DNA of 64,000 nucleotides from Pseudotabrizicola alkalilacus (GTDB lineage: Bacteria; Pseudomonadota; Alphaproteobacteria; Rhodobacterales; Rhodobacteraceae), in assembly GCF_003443995.1 (NCBI RefSeq), contig NZ_QWEY01000010.1:1-64000 (forward strand), in the 5' to 3' direction. A model generated the notes under the pieces. It was given only the letters and a program-made list of their open reading frames with translations. It was not told where the DNA came from and ran no database searches. This document shows positions 31,044 to 39,981 of this stretch, in pieces. Each line of letters starts with the position of its first letter. The stretch's first letter is position 1. A program made the translations under genes and the position numbers.

Positions 31044-32186
31044 TCACTTCACCGAGCCGGCCAGCAGGCCGCGCACCAGATATTTCTGCATTGCAAAGAA
31101 CACGAGCAGCGGCACCGCGATGCTGATGAACGCCGCCGTCGCCAAAATCTCCCAGTTGCCGCCGCGTGTGCCCAGCAGTTCCACGATCTGCTTGGTCATC
31201 ACCGTGGTCTGCCCCGACGAGTCGATCAGGAACACCAGCGACACCAGCAGATCGTTCCAGGTCCACAGGAACTGAAAGATCGCAAACGAGGCCAGCGCGG
31301 GAAACGACAGCGGCAGGATGATTTTGGTAAAGATCTGGAAATCCGACGCGCCATCGACCTTGGCGCATTCGATGATATCGCGCGGCAGACCCACCATGTA
31401 ATTTCGTAACAGATAGATCGCCAGCGGCAGGCCGAAGCCGGTATGCGCCAGCCATGTGCCCAGATAGCCCTTGCCGATGCCCACCTCGTTGTGCAGTTTC
31501 AACAGCGGGATCAGCGCCAGTTGCAGCGGCACCACCAACAGCCCGACCACCGCCGCAATCAGCAGAGCGCGACCCGGAAAATCCATCCAGGCCAAGGCGT
31601 AAGCCGCGAAAGCTGCGATCACGATCGGGATGATCGTGGCCGGAATCGTCACCGTCAGCGTGTTGAAAAACGCCCGCGACATGCCATCGGTGTTGCTCGG
31701 CTCGAACAGGATCGCGCGGTAGTTGTCAAAGGTGAACTCTGGCGGGGTCGCCGCCGTGCTGAAAATCCGGGGCAGCCGCGTGCCTTCGGTGCTGACCGGG
31801 CTCGACAGCACATAGGCCCCGTCCTCGGCCACGCTCAGCGTCACGCCATCGGCCAGCTCCGCCACAGCGCCGGGCTCATTCGCCTCTGGCTGGGTTGATG
31901 TGGTGCCCCAAGCCGAAACCTTGGCATCGGTGGCACGGAACAGCCGCCCTTCGATCACAAAACGGCCGTCGACCTCCACCTCATCGCCGCCGACGCGAAT
32001 GGCCGGGGCCTGCCGCTCTTGCGTTGACAGCGCCGACCACCAGCCGGAGGTGGCGATCTGATCCGCCGTGCGGAACGACGACACGAACAGCCCCAGCGTC
32101 GGGAACAGCCACAGCGCCACCAGCACTGCCATCGAGATATGTACGGCCCAGGTCAGGCTGGATTTTGTGCCAACAACGTTGTTCAT
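31044..32186 (-). CDS. aglG: Alpha-glucoside ABC transporter permease AglG
   Basis: Carbohydrate permease of the MalG type, 380 residues. One helix at the N-terminus is followed by an unusually large periplasmic loop (about residues 45-150), then the core with the EAA-type loop YMVGLPRDIIECAKVDGASDFQIF. The large loop is characteristic of AglG. It starts one base after aglF ends. Confidence 0.92.
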   Translation of the reverse strand: MNNVVGTKSSLTWAVHISMAVLVALWLFPTLGLFVSSFRTADQIATSGWWSALSTQERQAPAIRVGGDEVEVDGRFVIEGRLFRATDAKVSAWGTTSTQPEANEPGAVAELADGVTLSVAEDGAYVLSSPVSTEGTRLPRIFSTAATPPEFTFDNYRAILFEPSNTDGMSRAFFNTLTVTIPATIIPIVIAAFAAYALAWMDFPGRALLIAAVVGLLVVPLQLALIPLLKLHNEVGIGKGYLGTWLAHTGFGLPLAIYLLRNYMVGLPRDIIECAKVDGASDFQIFTKIILPLSFPALASFAIFQFLWTWNDLLVSLVFLIDSSGQTTVMTKQIVELLGTRGGNWEILATAAFISIAVPLLVFFAMQKYLVRGLLAGSVK

Positions 32187-32187
32187 C

Positions 32188-33426
32188 TTAGCGCATCTCC
32201 TTGCGGGCGTTGTAGACGTTCCAGATCAGGATCGGCGTCACCAGCAGCATGATCACCATGGCCGCAGCCGACCCCACACCCCAGTCATTGGCGCGGAACA
32301 ACTTGTCATACATGTAATTGGCCAGCACCTGCGTCTCCCACTGGCCATTGCTCATCGCAAACACGATGTCGAACACCTTGAGCACGACGATGGTGATGGT
32401 GGTCCAGACCACGACAATGGTGCCCATGATCTGCGGCACCTTGATCTTGAAGAAGATCTGGAACGGGTTCGCGCCATCGACAATCGCCGCCTCGATCGTA
32501 TCCTCGGGCACCCCGCGCAGCGCCGCCGACAGGATCACCATGGCAAAGCCGGTCTGGATCCAGACCAGCACGATCATCAGGAAAAAGCTGTTCCAGAACG
32601 GAATCGTCAGCCAGGTCTGCGGCACGCCATAGGGCAGATCCGCGCCGATCAGCCCGATGGCCGACCGCAGCGACATGTAAATCAGCCAGACCGCTGCTGC
32701 CCCGACCAGCAGCCGCAGCGGGATCGTGCCCGCCCCGACCGGCCCCGAGGGCCTCAGCATCGGCCGCACAAACACCCAGGCCACCATGCCGACCGCCGCC
32801 GCGAAACCCAGCAGCCCCAGCACCGGCAGGATCTTCAGGAACAGCACCGACACCGGCCCGCCCTCAAACGCCAGCCAGACCGCATTCATGATGCCGATCT
32901 GCTCCTGATCGGCGGGGCGTGTGTCATAGACCAGTTTCCAGATCACAGCAGCGCCAACAAACGAAATCGCCATTGGCATGAAAATCAACGACTTGGCCAG
33001 ATTACCCCAACGGATCCGGTCCGACAGTTGCGCCGCCAGCAGGCCAAAGGCCGTCGACATCGCCGGCACCACGATCAGCCACAGCATGTTGTTGCGCAAG
33101 GCTTCCCAGAATTTCGGCTCGCCCGACATCTTGATGTAATTGTCAAACCCCACCCATTGATAGCCGCCACCCGGCACCCGCTGCGTCAGCGACAGCCGAA
33201 GGGTTTCAACGACCGGATAGGCCAGATACACCGACAGCGCGATCATCGCCGGGGCAAGGAACAGCCAGGGCCGGATCATGTTGGCGCGGTTGATGTTGCG
33301 CCCGGCGTTCGGACCCGACGGCGGATACAGCACCTTGTCCAGAAACAGGTTGGAAAAATAGAAATAGGCGACGCAACCGCCGACCCCGATGATGATGGTG
33401 ATCAATCCCTGAAGTGCCGGTGACAT
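32188..33426 (-). CDS. aglF: Alpha-glucoside ABC transporter permease AglF
   Basis: MalF-type permease, 412 residues, with about eight membrane segments and the EAA loop ALRGVPEDTIEAAIVDGANPFQIFFKIKVP. It opens with an extra helix (LITIIIGVGGCVAYFYFSNLF). It follows aglE across a 126-base gap that holds a terminator-like hairpin. Confidence 0.92.
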   Translation of the reverse strand: MSPALQGLITIIIGVGGCVAYFYFSNLFLDKVLYPPSGPNAGRNINRANMIRPWLFLAPAMIALSVYLAYPVVETLRLSLTQRVPGGGYQWVGFDNYIKMSGEPKFWEALRNNMLWLIVVPAMSTAFGLLAAQLSDRIRWGNLAKSLIFMPMAISFVGAAVIWKLVYDTRPADQEQIGIMNAVWLAFEGGPVSVLFLKILPVLGLLGFAAAVGMVAWVFVRPMLRPSGPVGAGTIPLRLLVGAAAVWLIYMSLRSAIGLIGADLPYGVPQTWLTIPFWNSFFLMIVLVWIQTGFAMVILSAALRGVPEDTIEAAIVDGANPFQIFFKIKVPQIMGTIVVVWTTITIVVLKVFDIVFAMSNGQWETQVLANYMYDKLFRANDWGVGSAAAMVIMLLVTPILIWNVYNARKEMR

Positions 33427-33510
33427 GGCGCCTCAACCTCCCCCTTAGTGGTTCCCCGGTCTGTGGCCAGCGACCCCGGCTCTTTTTACTCTGCCCGCAT
33501 CTGCGGAAAA

Positions 33511-33542
33511 GAAAACCCCGGCGGCATCTGCTGCCGCCGGGG
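33511..33542 (-). terminator. Hairpin attenuating transcription between aglE and aglF
   Basis: CCCCGGCGGCA (33516-33526) and TGCCGCCGGGG (33532-33542) form a perfect 11-bp stem with a TCTGC loop. On the minus strand it is followed by TTTTCTTTT. Placed 11 bases after the binding-protein stop codon, it would let only part of transcription continue to the permeases and protect the aglE mRNA 3' end. Confidence 0.8.
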
Positions 33543-33552
33543 ATATTCGGGC

Positions 33553-34905
33553 TTACTTCAGGCCATCCCAGGCCGACTGGATGGCATCTGCCACCTCTTG
33601 CGCCGGTTTGCCGCCTGCGTAATCGACCATTCCGGTCCAGAACGCCCCGGCACCAATGCCACCCGGCATCAGGTCCGACCCGTCAAAGCGGAAGGTGTCG
33701 GCGCTCAGCAGGATTTCGCCCATTTTCTTCAGGGTTTCATCGCCATAGAGGTCGATGTTCACGCCCTTGAACGGCGTCAGGAAGCCCGATTGCGCCATCC
33801 ACACCTCATGCGCGGCGGGCACTTTCAGCCAGTCGATAAAGGCGCGCGCGGCCGGGCTGTCCTTGGTGATGCCAAACAGCGTGCCTGCGCCCAGCACCGG
33901 CTTGCCCAGATCCTTTTCAGCATAGGCCGGGAAATAGAAGAAATCGGCATCAACGCCCATCTGCGTGCCGTCAGGGAAAAAGGACGGAATGAACGAGGCC
34001 TGACGGTGCATCATGCACTGCGGCGGCGACGAGAACAGACCCTTGGGGCTGTCGCGGAAATCGGTGGTCGCAACAGCTCCCCGGCCCCCGGCAACACGAC
34101 CCTCTTCGATGAACCAGCCAAATTCCTCGATCGCAGCCACGACTTTCGGATCGTTGAATTTCAGCTCATTGCTGACCCAGGCATCATAATCCGCCGGGGT
34201 GTTGACCCGCAGCATCATGTCTTCCACCCAGTCGGTCGCTGGCCAGCCGGTCGCACCGCCCGAGCCCAGACCGACACACCACGGCGTCACGCCATCGGCA
34301 ACCATCTGTTCGGTCAGCGTTTTCAGGTCTTCCATGGTCTCGGGCACTTCGTACCCGGCATCCTCGAAGTTCTCGGGCGAGAACCAGACCAGCGATTTCA
34401 GGTCAACCTTGTAGAAAAAGCCATACAGCGCGCTGTTGCCATCCGGGCCGGGGAACGAGGCCAGATCCACCCAGGACTGACCAGCGGCATAGTTCTCCTG
34501 CAGCCAGGCCGCATCGGCGTCGGTGAGCGCGGCAACCTGGCCCAGACGGGCCAGATCCGCTGTCAGACCGGGCTGCGGAAACACCGAGATATTGGCGGCA
34601 GAGCCAGCCTCGGCGTCGATCCGCACCTGTGTCTCAAAGCTGTCAGAGCCGACGTATTTCACATCCACGCCGGTTGCGGCCTCGAAATAGGCCAGCATCG
34701 ACTCGACCAGTTCCTGATCCGGGCCAAGCCACGGACCGGCGATGGTCAGTTCCTGCCCGGCCAGATCGCCATGCGCGGATTTGAACTCCTCATACGAGGC
34801 CCAGTTGAAAGCGCCCTCGCCGACCGGAAATTTCAGGTCTTGCGCCACAGCGCCGCCCGCCATCAGAGCCAGCGCAGCAACGCTGGCTGTCAGTTTCAAT
34901 GTCAT
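33553..34905 (-). CDS. aglE: Alpha-glucoside-binding periplasmic protein
   Basis: 450-residue extracellular solute-binding protein (family 1) with a signal peptide MTLKLTASVAALALMAGGAVA and probable cleavage after AVA. Mature motifs include the LTIAGPWLGPDQE start and the FW(T)GMVDY ending. GGGAGG sits upstream of the ATG at 34905; an in-frame extension further upstream is non-coding in character. First gene of the operon, divergent from aglR. Confidence 0.94.
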   Translation of the reverse strand: MTLKLTASVAALALMAGGAVAQDLKFPVGEGAFNWASYEEFKSAHGDLAGQELTIAGPWLGPDQELVESMLAYFEAATGVDVKYVGSDSFETQVRIDAEAGSAANISVFPQPGLTADLARLGQVAALTDADAAWLQENYAAGQSWVDLASFPGPDGNSALYGFFYKVDLKSLVWFSPENFEDAGYEVPETMEDLKTLTEQMVADGVTPWCVGLGSGGATGWPATDWVEDMMLRVNTPADYDAWVSNELKFNDPKVVAAIEEFGWFIEEGRVAGGRGAVATTDFRDSPKGLFSSPPQCMMHRQASFIPSFFPDGTQMGVDADFFYFPAYAEKDLGKPVLGAGTLFGITKDSPAARAFIDWLKVPAAHEVWMAQSGFLTPFKGVNIDLYGDETLKKMGEILLSADTFRFDGSDLMPGGIGAGAFWTGMVDYAGGKPAQEVADAIQSAWDGLK

Positions 34906-34987
34906 GTGCAGTCCTCCCGGATGACCCCGCCATCTGTGCGAGGCGTTGTGCCAACAGCTGCCATCCGGCGCAAAATGAGAATCGCCT

Positions 34988-35002
34988 TCAAACCGCTTTG
35001 GA
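34988..35002. promoter_or_regulatory. LacI-type operator 1 (probable AglR site)
   Basis: TCAAACCGCTTTGGA is an imperfect palindrome around a central CG, the pattern of LacI-family operators. It lies 83 bases before aglE and agrees at 12 of 15 positions with the second site upstream of aglR. Confidence 0.6.
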
Positions 35003-35161
35003 TGGCGCACTTTTGCCGATGCCCCGGCACCTGTCAATCCAAAGCGCCTGCAACACTGGCAAAGCGCCGTTTTTGCAGGCGCAGCATTGATCTATAACGA
35101 TTACGCCCTGCGCGCTTTACCTTTGACCTCTTGGTGCGGGATGGCTAAGGTCGGCCCCGAT

Positions 35162-35176
35162 TGAAACCGTTTTGGG
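35162..35176. promoter_or_regulatory. LacI-type operator 2 (probable AglR autoregulation site)
   Basis: TGAAACCGTTTTGGG, like operator 1, has the AAACCG-TTTGG core and lies 26 bases before the aglR start codon. Apart from these two sites and presumed promoters, 34906-35202 shows no gene. Confidence 0.6.
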
Positions 35177-35202
35177 CGCTGCCGCGCGATGAATCTCACC
35201 CC

Positions 35203-36231
35203 ATGAACCTCAAGGAACTCGCCTCACGTCTGGGCCTGTCGCCCACAACCGTCAGCCGCGCGCTGAACGGCTACCCCGAGGTGAACGAGGCCACCCGCGA
35301 ACGGGTCATGGCCGCTGCCAAACGCCACAATTACCACCCCAACACCCGCGCCATCCGCCTTGCCACTGGCCGGGCGATGGCGGTGGGCCATGTGATCCCG
35401 GTCGCCACCCGGCACGAGATCGTCAACCCGGTGTTTGCCGACTTCATCGCTGGCGCGGGCGAAACTTATAGCCGCAACGATTATGACATGCTGCTGTCGG
35501 TGGTTCCAGATGATCAGGAAGAAGCCGCCTATCGCAGCCTGAAATCCAAAGGCAATGTCGATGGCGTCATCGTCCACGCGCCCAAAATGAACGACCCGCG
35601 CATCGCGCTGTTGCACGACATCGGCCTACCCTTTGTGGTGCATGGCCGCGCCACCGGCACCACGCTGCCCTACAGCTGGCTGGATGTGAACAACCGCCGC
35701 GCCTTTCAGCGCGCGGCCGAGTTTCTGCTCGATCTGGGCCACACCCGCATCGCATTGGTCAACGGGCTGGAGTTCATGGATTTCGCGATCCGCCGCCGCA
35801 CCGGCTATGAGGGTGCGCTGTCAGCCCGCGGCATCGCACCCGACCCGGCCCTGATGTCTTCGGACGAGATGACCGAAATCGCCGGCCACCGCGCCGCGCG
35901 CCGCATGCTGGCTCTGCCGCTTCGCCCCACCGCCTTTATGGTCGCGTCGATGATCTCTGGCATGGGGGTGCGCCGCGCGCTGGAAGAGGCGGGCTTGCAG
36001 ATGGGCCGCGATATCTCGGTGATCATCCATGACGACGACCTGAGCTATATGAAGAACGGCGAGGATGTGCCGATCTTTACCGCCACCCGGTCGTCGGTCC
36101 GCGATGCCGGACGGCTGGCGGCGGAAATGCTGCTCGATCTCATCGCCAACCCCGGCCCGGTCCCACAGCAACGCCTGCTGGAGGCAGAGCTGATCATCGG
36201 CCAGTCGACCGGCCCCTGCCTGCGACTCTGA
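35203..36231 (+). CDS. aglR: LacI-family repressor of alpha-glucoside use
   Basis: 342 residues. The DNA-binding head MNLKELASRLGLSPTTVSRALNGYPEVNEATRERV is a textbook LacI helix-turn-helix with hinge helix. The periplasmic-binding-protein-like domain follows (VDGVIVHAPK, FLLDLGHTRIALVNG). I use the ATG at 35203 because the domain starts there; an upstream in-frame TTG overlaps the operator. It is divergent from aglE and probably represses both directions until a glucoside or glucose binds. Confidence 0.92.
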   Translation: MNLKELASRLGLSPTTVSRALNGYPEVNEATRERVMAAAKRHNYHPNTRAIRLATGRAMAVGHVIPVATRHEIVNPVFADFIAGAGETYSRNDYDMLLSVVPDDQEEAAYRSLKSKGNVDGVIVHAPKMNDPRIALLHDIGLPFVVHGRATGTTLPYSWLDVNNRRAFQRAAEFLLDLGHTRIALVNGLEFMDFAIRRRTGYEGALSARGIAPDPALMSSDEMTEIAGHRAARRMLALPLRPTAFMVASMISGMGVRRALEEAGLQMGRDISVIIHDDDLSYMKNGEDVPIFTATRSSVRDAGRLAAEMLLDLIANPGPVPQQRLLEAELIIGQSTGPCLRL

Positions 36232-36274
36232 TTCCGGCTCTGATACCTAAGATCTTACCTGAAAGACTTCCCGC

Positions 36275-37603
36275 ATGTCCTTGTCCCGTTATGACTTTCC
36301 GCCCGGATTCCTGTTCGGCGCCGCCACCGCCGCCTATCAGATCGAAGGCACGGCGTTCGGCGGCTGTGGGCCCTGCCACTGGGACAGCTTCGCCGCCACC
36401 CCCGGCAATGTGACCCGCGCCGAAGACGGCGCACGCGCCTGCGACCATTACCACCATTGGCCCGCCGACCTTGACCTGCTCAGGGCCGCGAACATGGATG
36501 CCTACCGCTTTTCCACCTCCTGGGCGCGGGTGATGCCCGATGGCGTCACCGTGAACCCCGAGGGCCTCGATTTCTACGACCGCCTCGTCGATGGTATGCT
36601 GGCCCGCGGCCTCAAACCGTTCCAGACGCTCTATCATTGGGAAATGCCCTCGGCACTCGCCGATCAGGGCGGCTGGACCAACCGCGACACCTGCGCCCGC
36701 TTTGCCGATTTCGCCCAAACCATCACCGAACGCCTCGGCGACCGTGTCGCCAGCATTGCCACCATCAACGAGCCATGGTGCGTCGCCTGGCTCTCGCATT
36801 TCATCGGCGCCCATGCGCCGGGCCTGCGCGACATCCGCGCTGCCGCCCGGGCCATGCACCACATTCTGCTCGCGCATGGCATGGCGGTGGAGCGGTTGCG
36901 CGATATGGGCCAGAAAAACCTCGGCATCGTGCTCAACTTTGATTACGCCCAACCCGCCAGTGACTCGCCCGAAGACCAGACCGCCGCCGCCCGCTGGGAT
37001 GGCATCTTCAACCGCTGGTTCATCGAGGGCATCACAAAGCAGAGCTACCCCGAGATCGTGATGGAGGGTCTCGCCCCCCACATGCCGCAGAACTGGCAGG
37101 ACGACATGCCGCTGATCGGGCAAAAACTCGACTGGCTGGGCGTCAACTACTATACCCGCCACCTCAACGCGCATGACCCGGCTGCGCCTTGGCCGCACCT
37201 GCGCGACGCGCAAGGACCGCTGCCGAAAACCCAGATGGGGTGGGAGATCTACCCCGACGGCCTGCATCATTTCCTCACCCGGCTGGCCCGCGACTATGTC
37301 GGCGATCTGCCGCTTTACGTCACCGAAAACGGCATGGCCAATGCCGATCTGGTGGAAAACGGCACCGTCACCGACCAGATCCGCGAGGAGTTCCTCTTCG
37401 CCCACCTCGCCGCCACCCGGCGCGCGATCACCGACGGCGCCAATGTGCAGGGCTTTTTCTACTGGTCGCTCCTCGACAATTACGAATGGGCCGAGGGTTA
37501 CGAAAAACGCTTCGGCCTTGTGCATGTCGATTTCGACAGCTTGGCAAGGACCCCCAAATCCTCGTATCACGCGTTGGCTAGGGCCCTGGCCCGCAACGAC
37601 TGA
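36275..37603 (+). CDS. Beta-glucosidase (GH1)
   Basis: 442-residue family GH1 enzyme releasing glucose from beta-glucosides or cellobiose in the cytoplasm. Acid/base Glu166 in TINEPW and nucleophile Glu351 in YVTENG are both present, as are FLFGAATAAYQIEG and the WSLLDNYEWAEGY substrate-binding stretch. It follows aglR by 43 bases and precedes glucokinase by 18, so the three are probably one transcript. Confidence 0.95.
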   Translation: MSLSRYDFPPGFLFGAATAAYQIEGTAFGGCGPCHWDSFAATPGNVTRAEDGARACDHYHHWPADLDLLRAANMDAYRFSTSWARVMPDGVTVNPEGLDFYDRLVDGMLARGLKPFQTLYHWEMPSALADQGGWTNRDTCARFADFAQTITERLGDRVASIATINEPWCVAWLSHFIGAHAPGLRDIRAAARAMHHILLAHGMAVERLRDMGQKNLGIVLNFDYAQPASDSPEDQTAAARWDGIFNRWFIEGITKQSYPEIVMEGLAPHMPQNWQDDMPLIGQKLDWLGVNYYTRHLNAHDPAAPWPHLRDAQGPLPKTQMGWEIYPDGLHHFLTRLARDYVGDLPLYVTENGMANADLVENGTVTDQIREEFLFAHLAATRRAITDGANVQGFFYWSLLDNYEWAEGYEKRFGLVHVDFDSLARTPKSSYHALARALARND

Positions 37604-37621
37604 AGCTCAAGGATGCCGCCC

Positions 37622-38596
37622 ATGACCCTCGCCCTCCTCGCCGACATCGGCGGCACCAACACCCGCGTCGCTCTGGCCGAGGGCGCCCGCGTCCTGCCCG
37701 ACAGTGTCGCCCGCTTTGCCAATGCCGAGTACAAGGCGCGCGGGCAGGACATTGCCGACATCCTCGCCGATTACCTGAAGTCCAGCGGCCAAACCGTATC
37801 GGGCACCTGTGTCGCGGCGGCTGGCCCGGTGCAGGATGGCGTGGCTAACATGACCAACCTCGACTGGGTGATCGACGCGGACAAACTGCGCGCCGCCACC
37901 GGTGCGCATCACACCGCCATCCTCAACGATCTGCAGGCGCAGGGCCACGCGCTTGGCCATATCGCCGCCGCCAACCTGCGCCCGGTCACCGATGGCCCCA
38001 AAGTCTCCGGCACCATGCTGGTGGTCGGCCTCGGCACCGGCGTCAACGCGGCCCCCGTGCACGGCAGCGGTGCTGCGCGCATCGTGCCGCCTTCGGAATG
38101 CGGCCATGTCAACATGCCGATCCGCTCCGAAGAAGACCTGGCGCTGATGCGCTTTGTTGAATCGCTGCTCGCCACCCGCAATGAGATCGCCCATTGCGGC
38201 GTCGAAGAGGTGCTGTCGGGCCGCGGCCTGATCAACCTGCACGCCTTTGCCGCGGCGCAGGCGCAACAGCCCGCCGCGACCAGCTCGGAGCAGGTCTTCG
38301 CCGCGCTCGAGCGGGGTGACCCGGTCGCCACCCATGCCGCCACCCTCTACACCCGCATTCTGGCGCAAACCCTGGCCGACCTTGCGCTGATCCACCTGCC
38401 CTATGGCGGCATCTACCTGATCGGCGGCATGGCCCGCGCCATGACCCCGCATTTCGCCCGCCTCGGCCTCAGCGGCCATTTCCGCGAACCGCGCCGCGTT
38501 GATCTGCTGGAAAACGACTTCTCGATCACCGTGGTCGAAGACGATTTCGCCGCCCTCACCGGCTGTGCCGCCTATCTTGCGGCCCAGTCCGCCTGA
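37622..38596 (+). CDS. glk: Glucokinase
   Basis: ATP-dependent glucokinase of the E. coli Glk type, 324 residues, phosphorylating the glucose freed by the glucosidases. Phosphate loop LLADIGGTNTRVAL (residues 4-17), LNDLQAQGHAL with the catalytic-Asp region, GLGTGVN and SECGHVN are visible. AAGGA lies eight bases before the ATG at 37622; an ATG at 37613 is too close to it. Confidence 0.94.
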   Translation: MTLALLADIGGTNTRVALAEGARVLPDSVARFANAEYKARGQDIADILADYLKSSGQTVSGTCVAAAGPVQDGVANMTNLDWVIDADKLRAATGAHHTAILNDLQAQGHALGHIAAANLRPVTDGPKVSGTMLVVGLGTGVNAAPVHGSGAARIVPPSECGHVNMPIRSEEDLALMRFVESLLATRNEIAHCGVEEVLSGRGLINLHAFAAAQAQQPAATSSEQVFAALERGDPVATHAATLYTRILAQTLADLALIHLPYGGIYLIGGMARAMTPHFARLGLSGHFREPRRVDLLENDFSITVVEDDFAALTGCAAYLAAQSA

Positions 38597-38602
38597 CCGC
38601 GT

Positions 38603-39262
38603 CTACCCCGGCAACCGCTCGCGCAGAAACTGCAAGGCCACGCCCAGCCCGTCCGGCGCGATCCCGTGTCCGGTGCCCTGCATCACATGGCCAAACACCT
38701 CAAACCCGGCACCCAGCAGGGCGTTCCCGGCCAGAGACATATCGGCAAAGGGCACCACCGGGTCCTGATCGCCATGGATCAGCAGCACCGGCGGCTGAAC
38801 CATCGTCTCGGTCGCCAGCAACTCCGGCGCCAGCAACCGGCCCGAGATCGCAACCACCCCCGCCACCGGCAGAGGGCGGCGCGGCGCGATATGCAGGCTG
38901 ATCATCGCGCCTTGCGAAAACCCGACCAGCGCCAGCGCCTCCGGCCCCACGCCCTCGGCGCGCAGCACACCATCCAGAAACCCGTTCAGATCTTCCGCCG
39001 CCCGCAACAGCCCGGCGCGGCTGTCAGCCTCGCTCGATCCATCGAGCCAGGGGATCGAAAACCACTGCCGGCCAAAGCCGTTGCCCGCGCAAGGCTCCGG
39101 CGCGTCGGGGGCGTAAAACGCAGTATCGGGCAGATGCGGTGCCAGAGGATCGGCCAGCCCGAGCAGATCCGCGCCATCGGCCCCATAACCATGCACAAAG
39201 ACCACCGCGCTTTTCGCACGCCCCTTGGCCGCACCGCGCCGTGCCGATTGCAACTCCCGCAT
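38603..39262 (-). CDS. Phospholipase/carboxylesterase family alpha/beta hydrolase
   Basis: 219 residues of the acyl-protein-thioesterase-like group. The oxyanion region is VFVHGYGADGADLLGL, the nucleophile Ser is in GFSQGAM, Asp is in HGDQDPVVPF and His in GTGHGI. The start ATG overlaps the stop codon of the upstream glycosylase gene (TGATG), so the pair is coupled. Substrate unknown. Confidence 0.9.
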   Translation of the reverse strand: MRELQSARRGAAKGRAKSAVVFVHGYGADGADLLGLADPLAPHLPDTAFYAPDAPEPCAGNGFGRQWFSIPWLDGSSEADSRAGLLRAAEDLNGFLDGVLRAEGVGPEALALVGFSQGAMISLHIAPRRPLPVAGVVAISGRLLAPELLATETMVQPPVLLIHGDQDPVVPFADMSLAGNALLGAGFEVFGHVMQGTGHGIAPDGLGVALQFLRERLPG

Positions 39263-39891
39263 CACCGTATCCCCTCGCGTTCCTTTGCGGCCCGGTAATA
39301 GGCCCAAAGCACCCGTGCCGCAACCGACCGCCACGGGCTCCACGCTTCTGCCATCGCGCGAAACGCCTTTTCGGTGGGCCGCGCCTCCAGCCCGTAGAGC
39401 AGACGCGCCGCCTCCTGCAGCGCCAGATCGCCGGGGGCAAACACATCCGCCCGCCCCAGCGCAAACATCGCATAAATCTCCGCCGTCCAGGCCCCGATGC
39501 CCGGCACCGCGACCAGCGCGGCGATGACCTGATCATCGGGCAGACAGCGCAAGCCTTCAAAATCAATGCCCGCCCGCGCCAGCGCCAACCCGTAGCGCGC
39601 CTTTTGCCGCGATAACCCCACCACGCGCAACGACTCATCACTGGCCTGCGCCATCACGGCAGCCTCCGTCAGCCCAGCCGCCTCCAGCCGCGCCCAGATC
39701 GCATTGGCCGAGGCAACCGAAACCTGCTGCGACACAATCGCCGACAACAGCGCGCCAAAGCCATCGGCCTGCCGCCGAAGCGGCAGCGGCCCGCACAAGG
39801 CGACTGCCTGCGCCATCCGTGCATCGCGCGCCGCCAGCCACGCCGCCCCCTCACTCACGCAGGCGTCCGTCTGAATGATCCGTCCCACCAT
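39262..39891 (-). CDS. DNA-3-methyladenine glycosylase II (AlkA-type)
   Basis: 209-residue helix-hairpin-helix base-excision glycosylase removing alkylated purines. The HhH motif is VPGIGAWTAEIYAMFALG (about 129-146), with the catalytic Asp in FAPGDLAL (about residue 155). It lacks the N-terminal TBP-like domain of E. coli AlkA, as is usual for the short bacterial form. A much longer open frame extends upstream but antisense to the next gene, so the ATG at 39891 is used. Confidence 0.92.
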   Translation of the reverse strand: MVGRIIQTDACVSEGAAWLAARDARMAQAVALCGPLPLRRQADGFGALLSAIVSQQVSVASANAIWARLEAAGLTEAAVMAQASDESLRVVGLSRQKARYGLALARAGIDFEGLRCLPDDQVIAALVAVPGIGAWTAEIYAMFALGRADVFAPGDLALQEAARLLYGLEARPTEKAFRAMAEAWSPWRSVAARVLWAYYRAAKEREGIR

Positions 39892-39981
39892 GCCCGCACC
39901 CTGCCCCGGCGTGCGCGCGCAGGCAACCCGGTCCTTGCGCCAAAACGCCTCTTGCCCGCCCCAGCCAAACCGCCTACCGCT

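Noticed and set aside
28300-38596. The agl-bgl-glk region as a novel system
   Set aside because: It matches the known aglEFGAK/aglR arrangement of alphaproteobacteria; only its operator details are reported.
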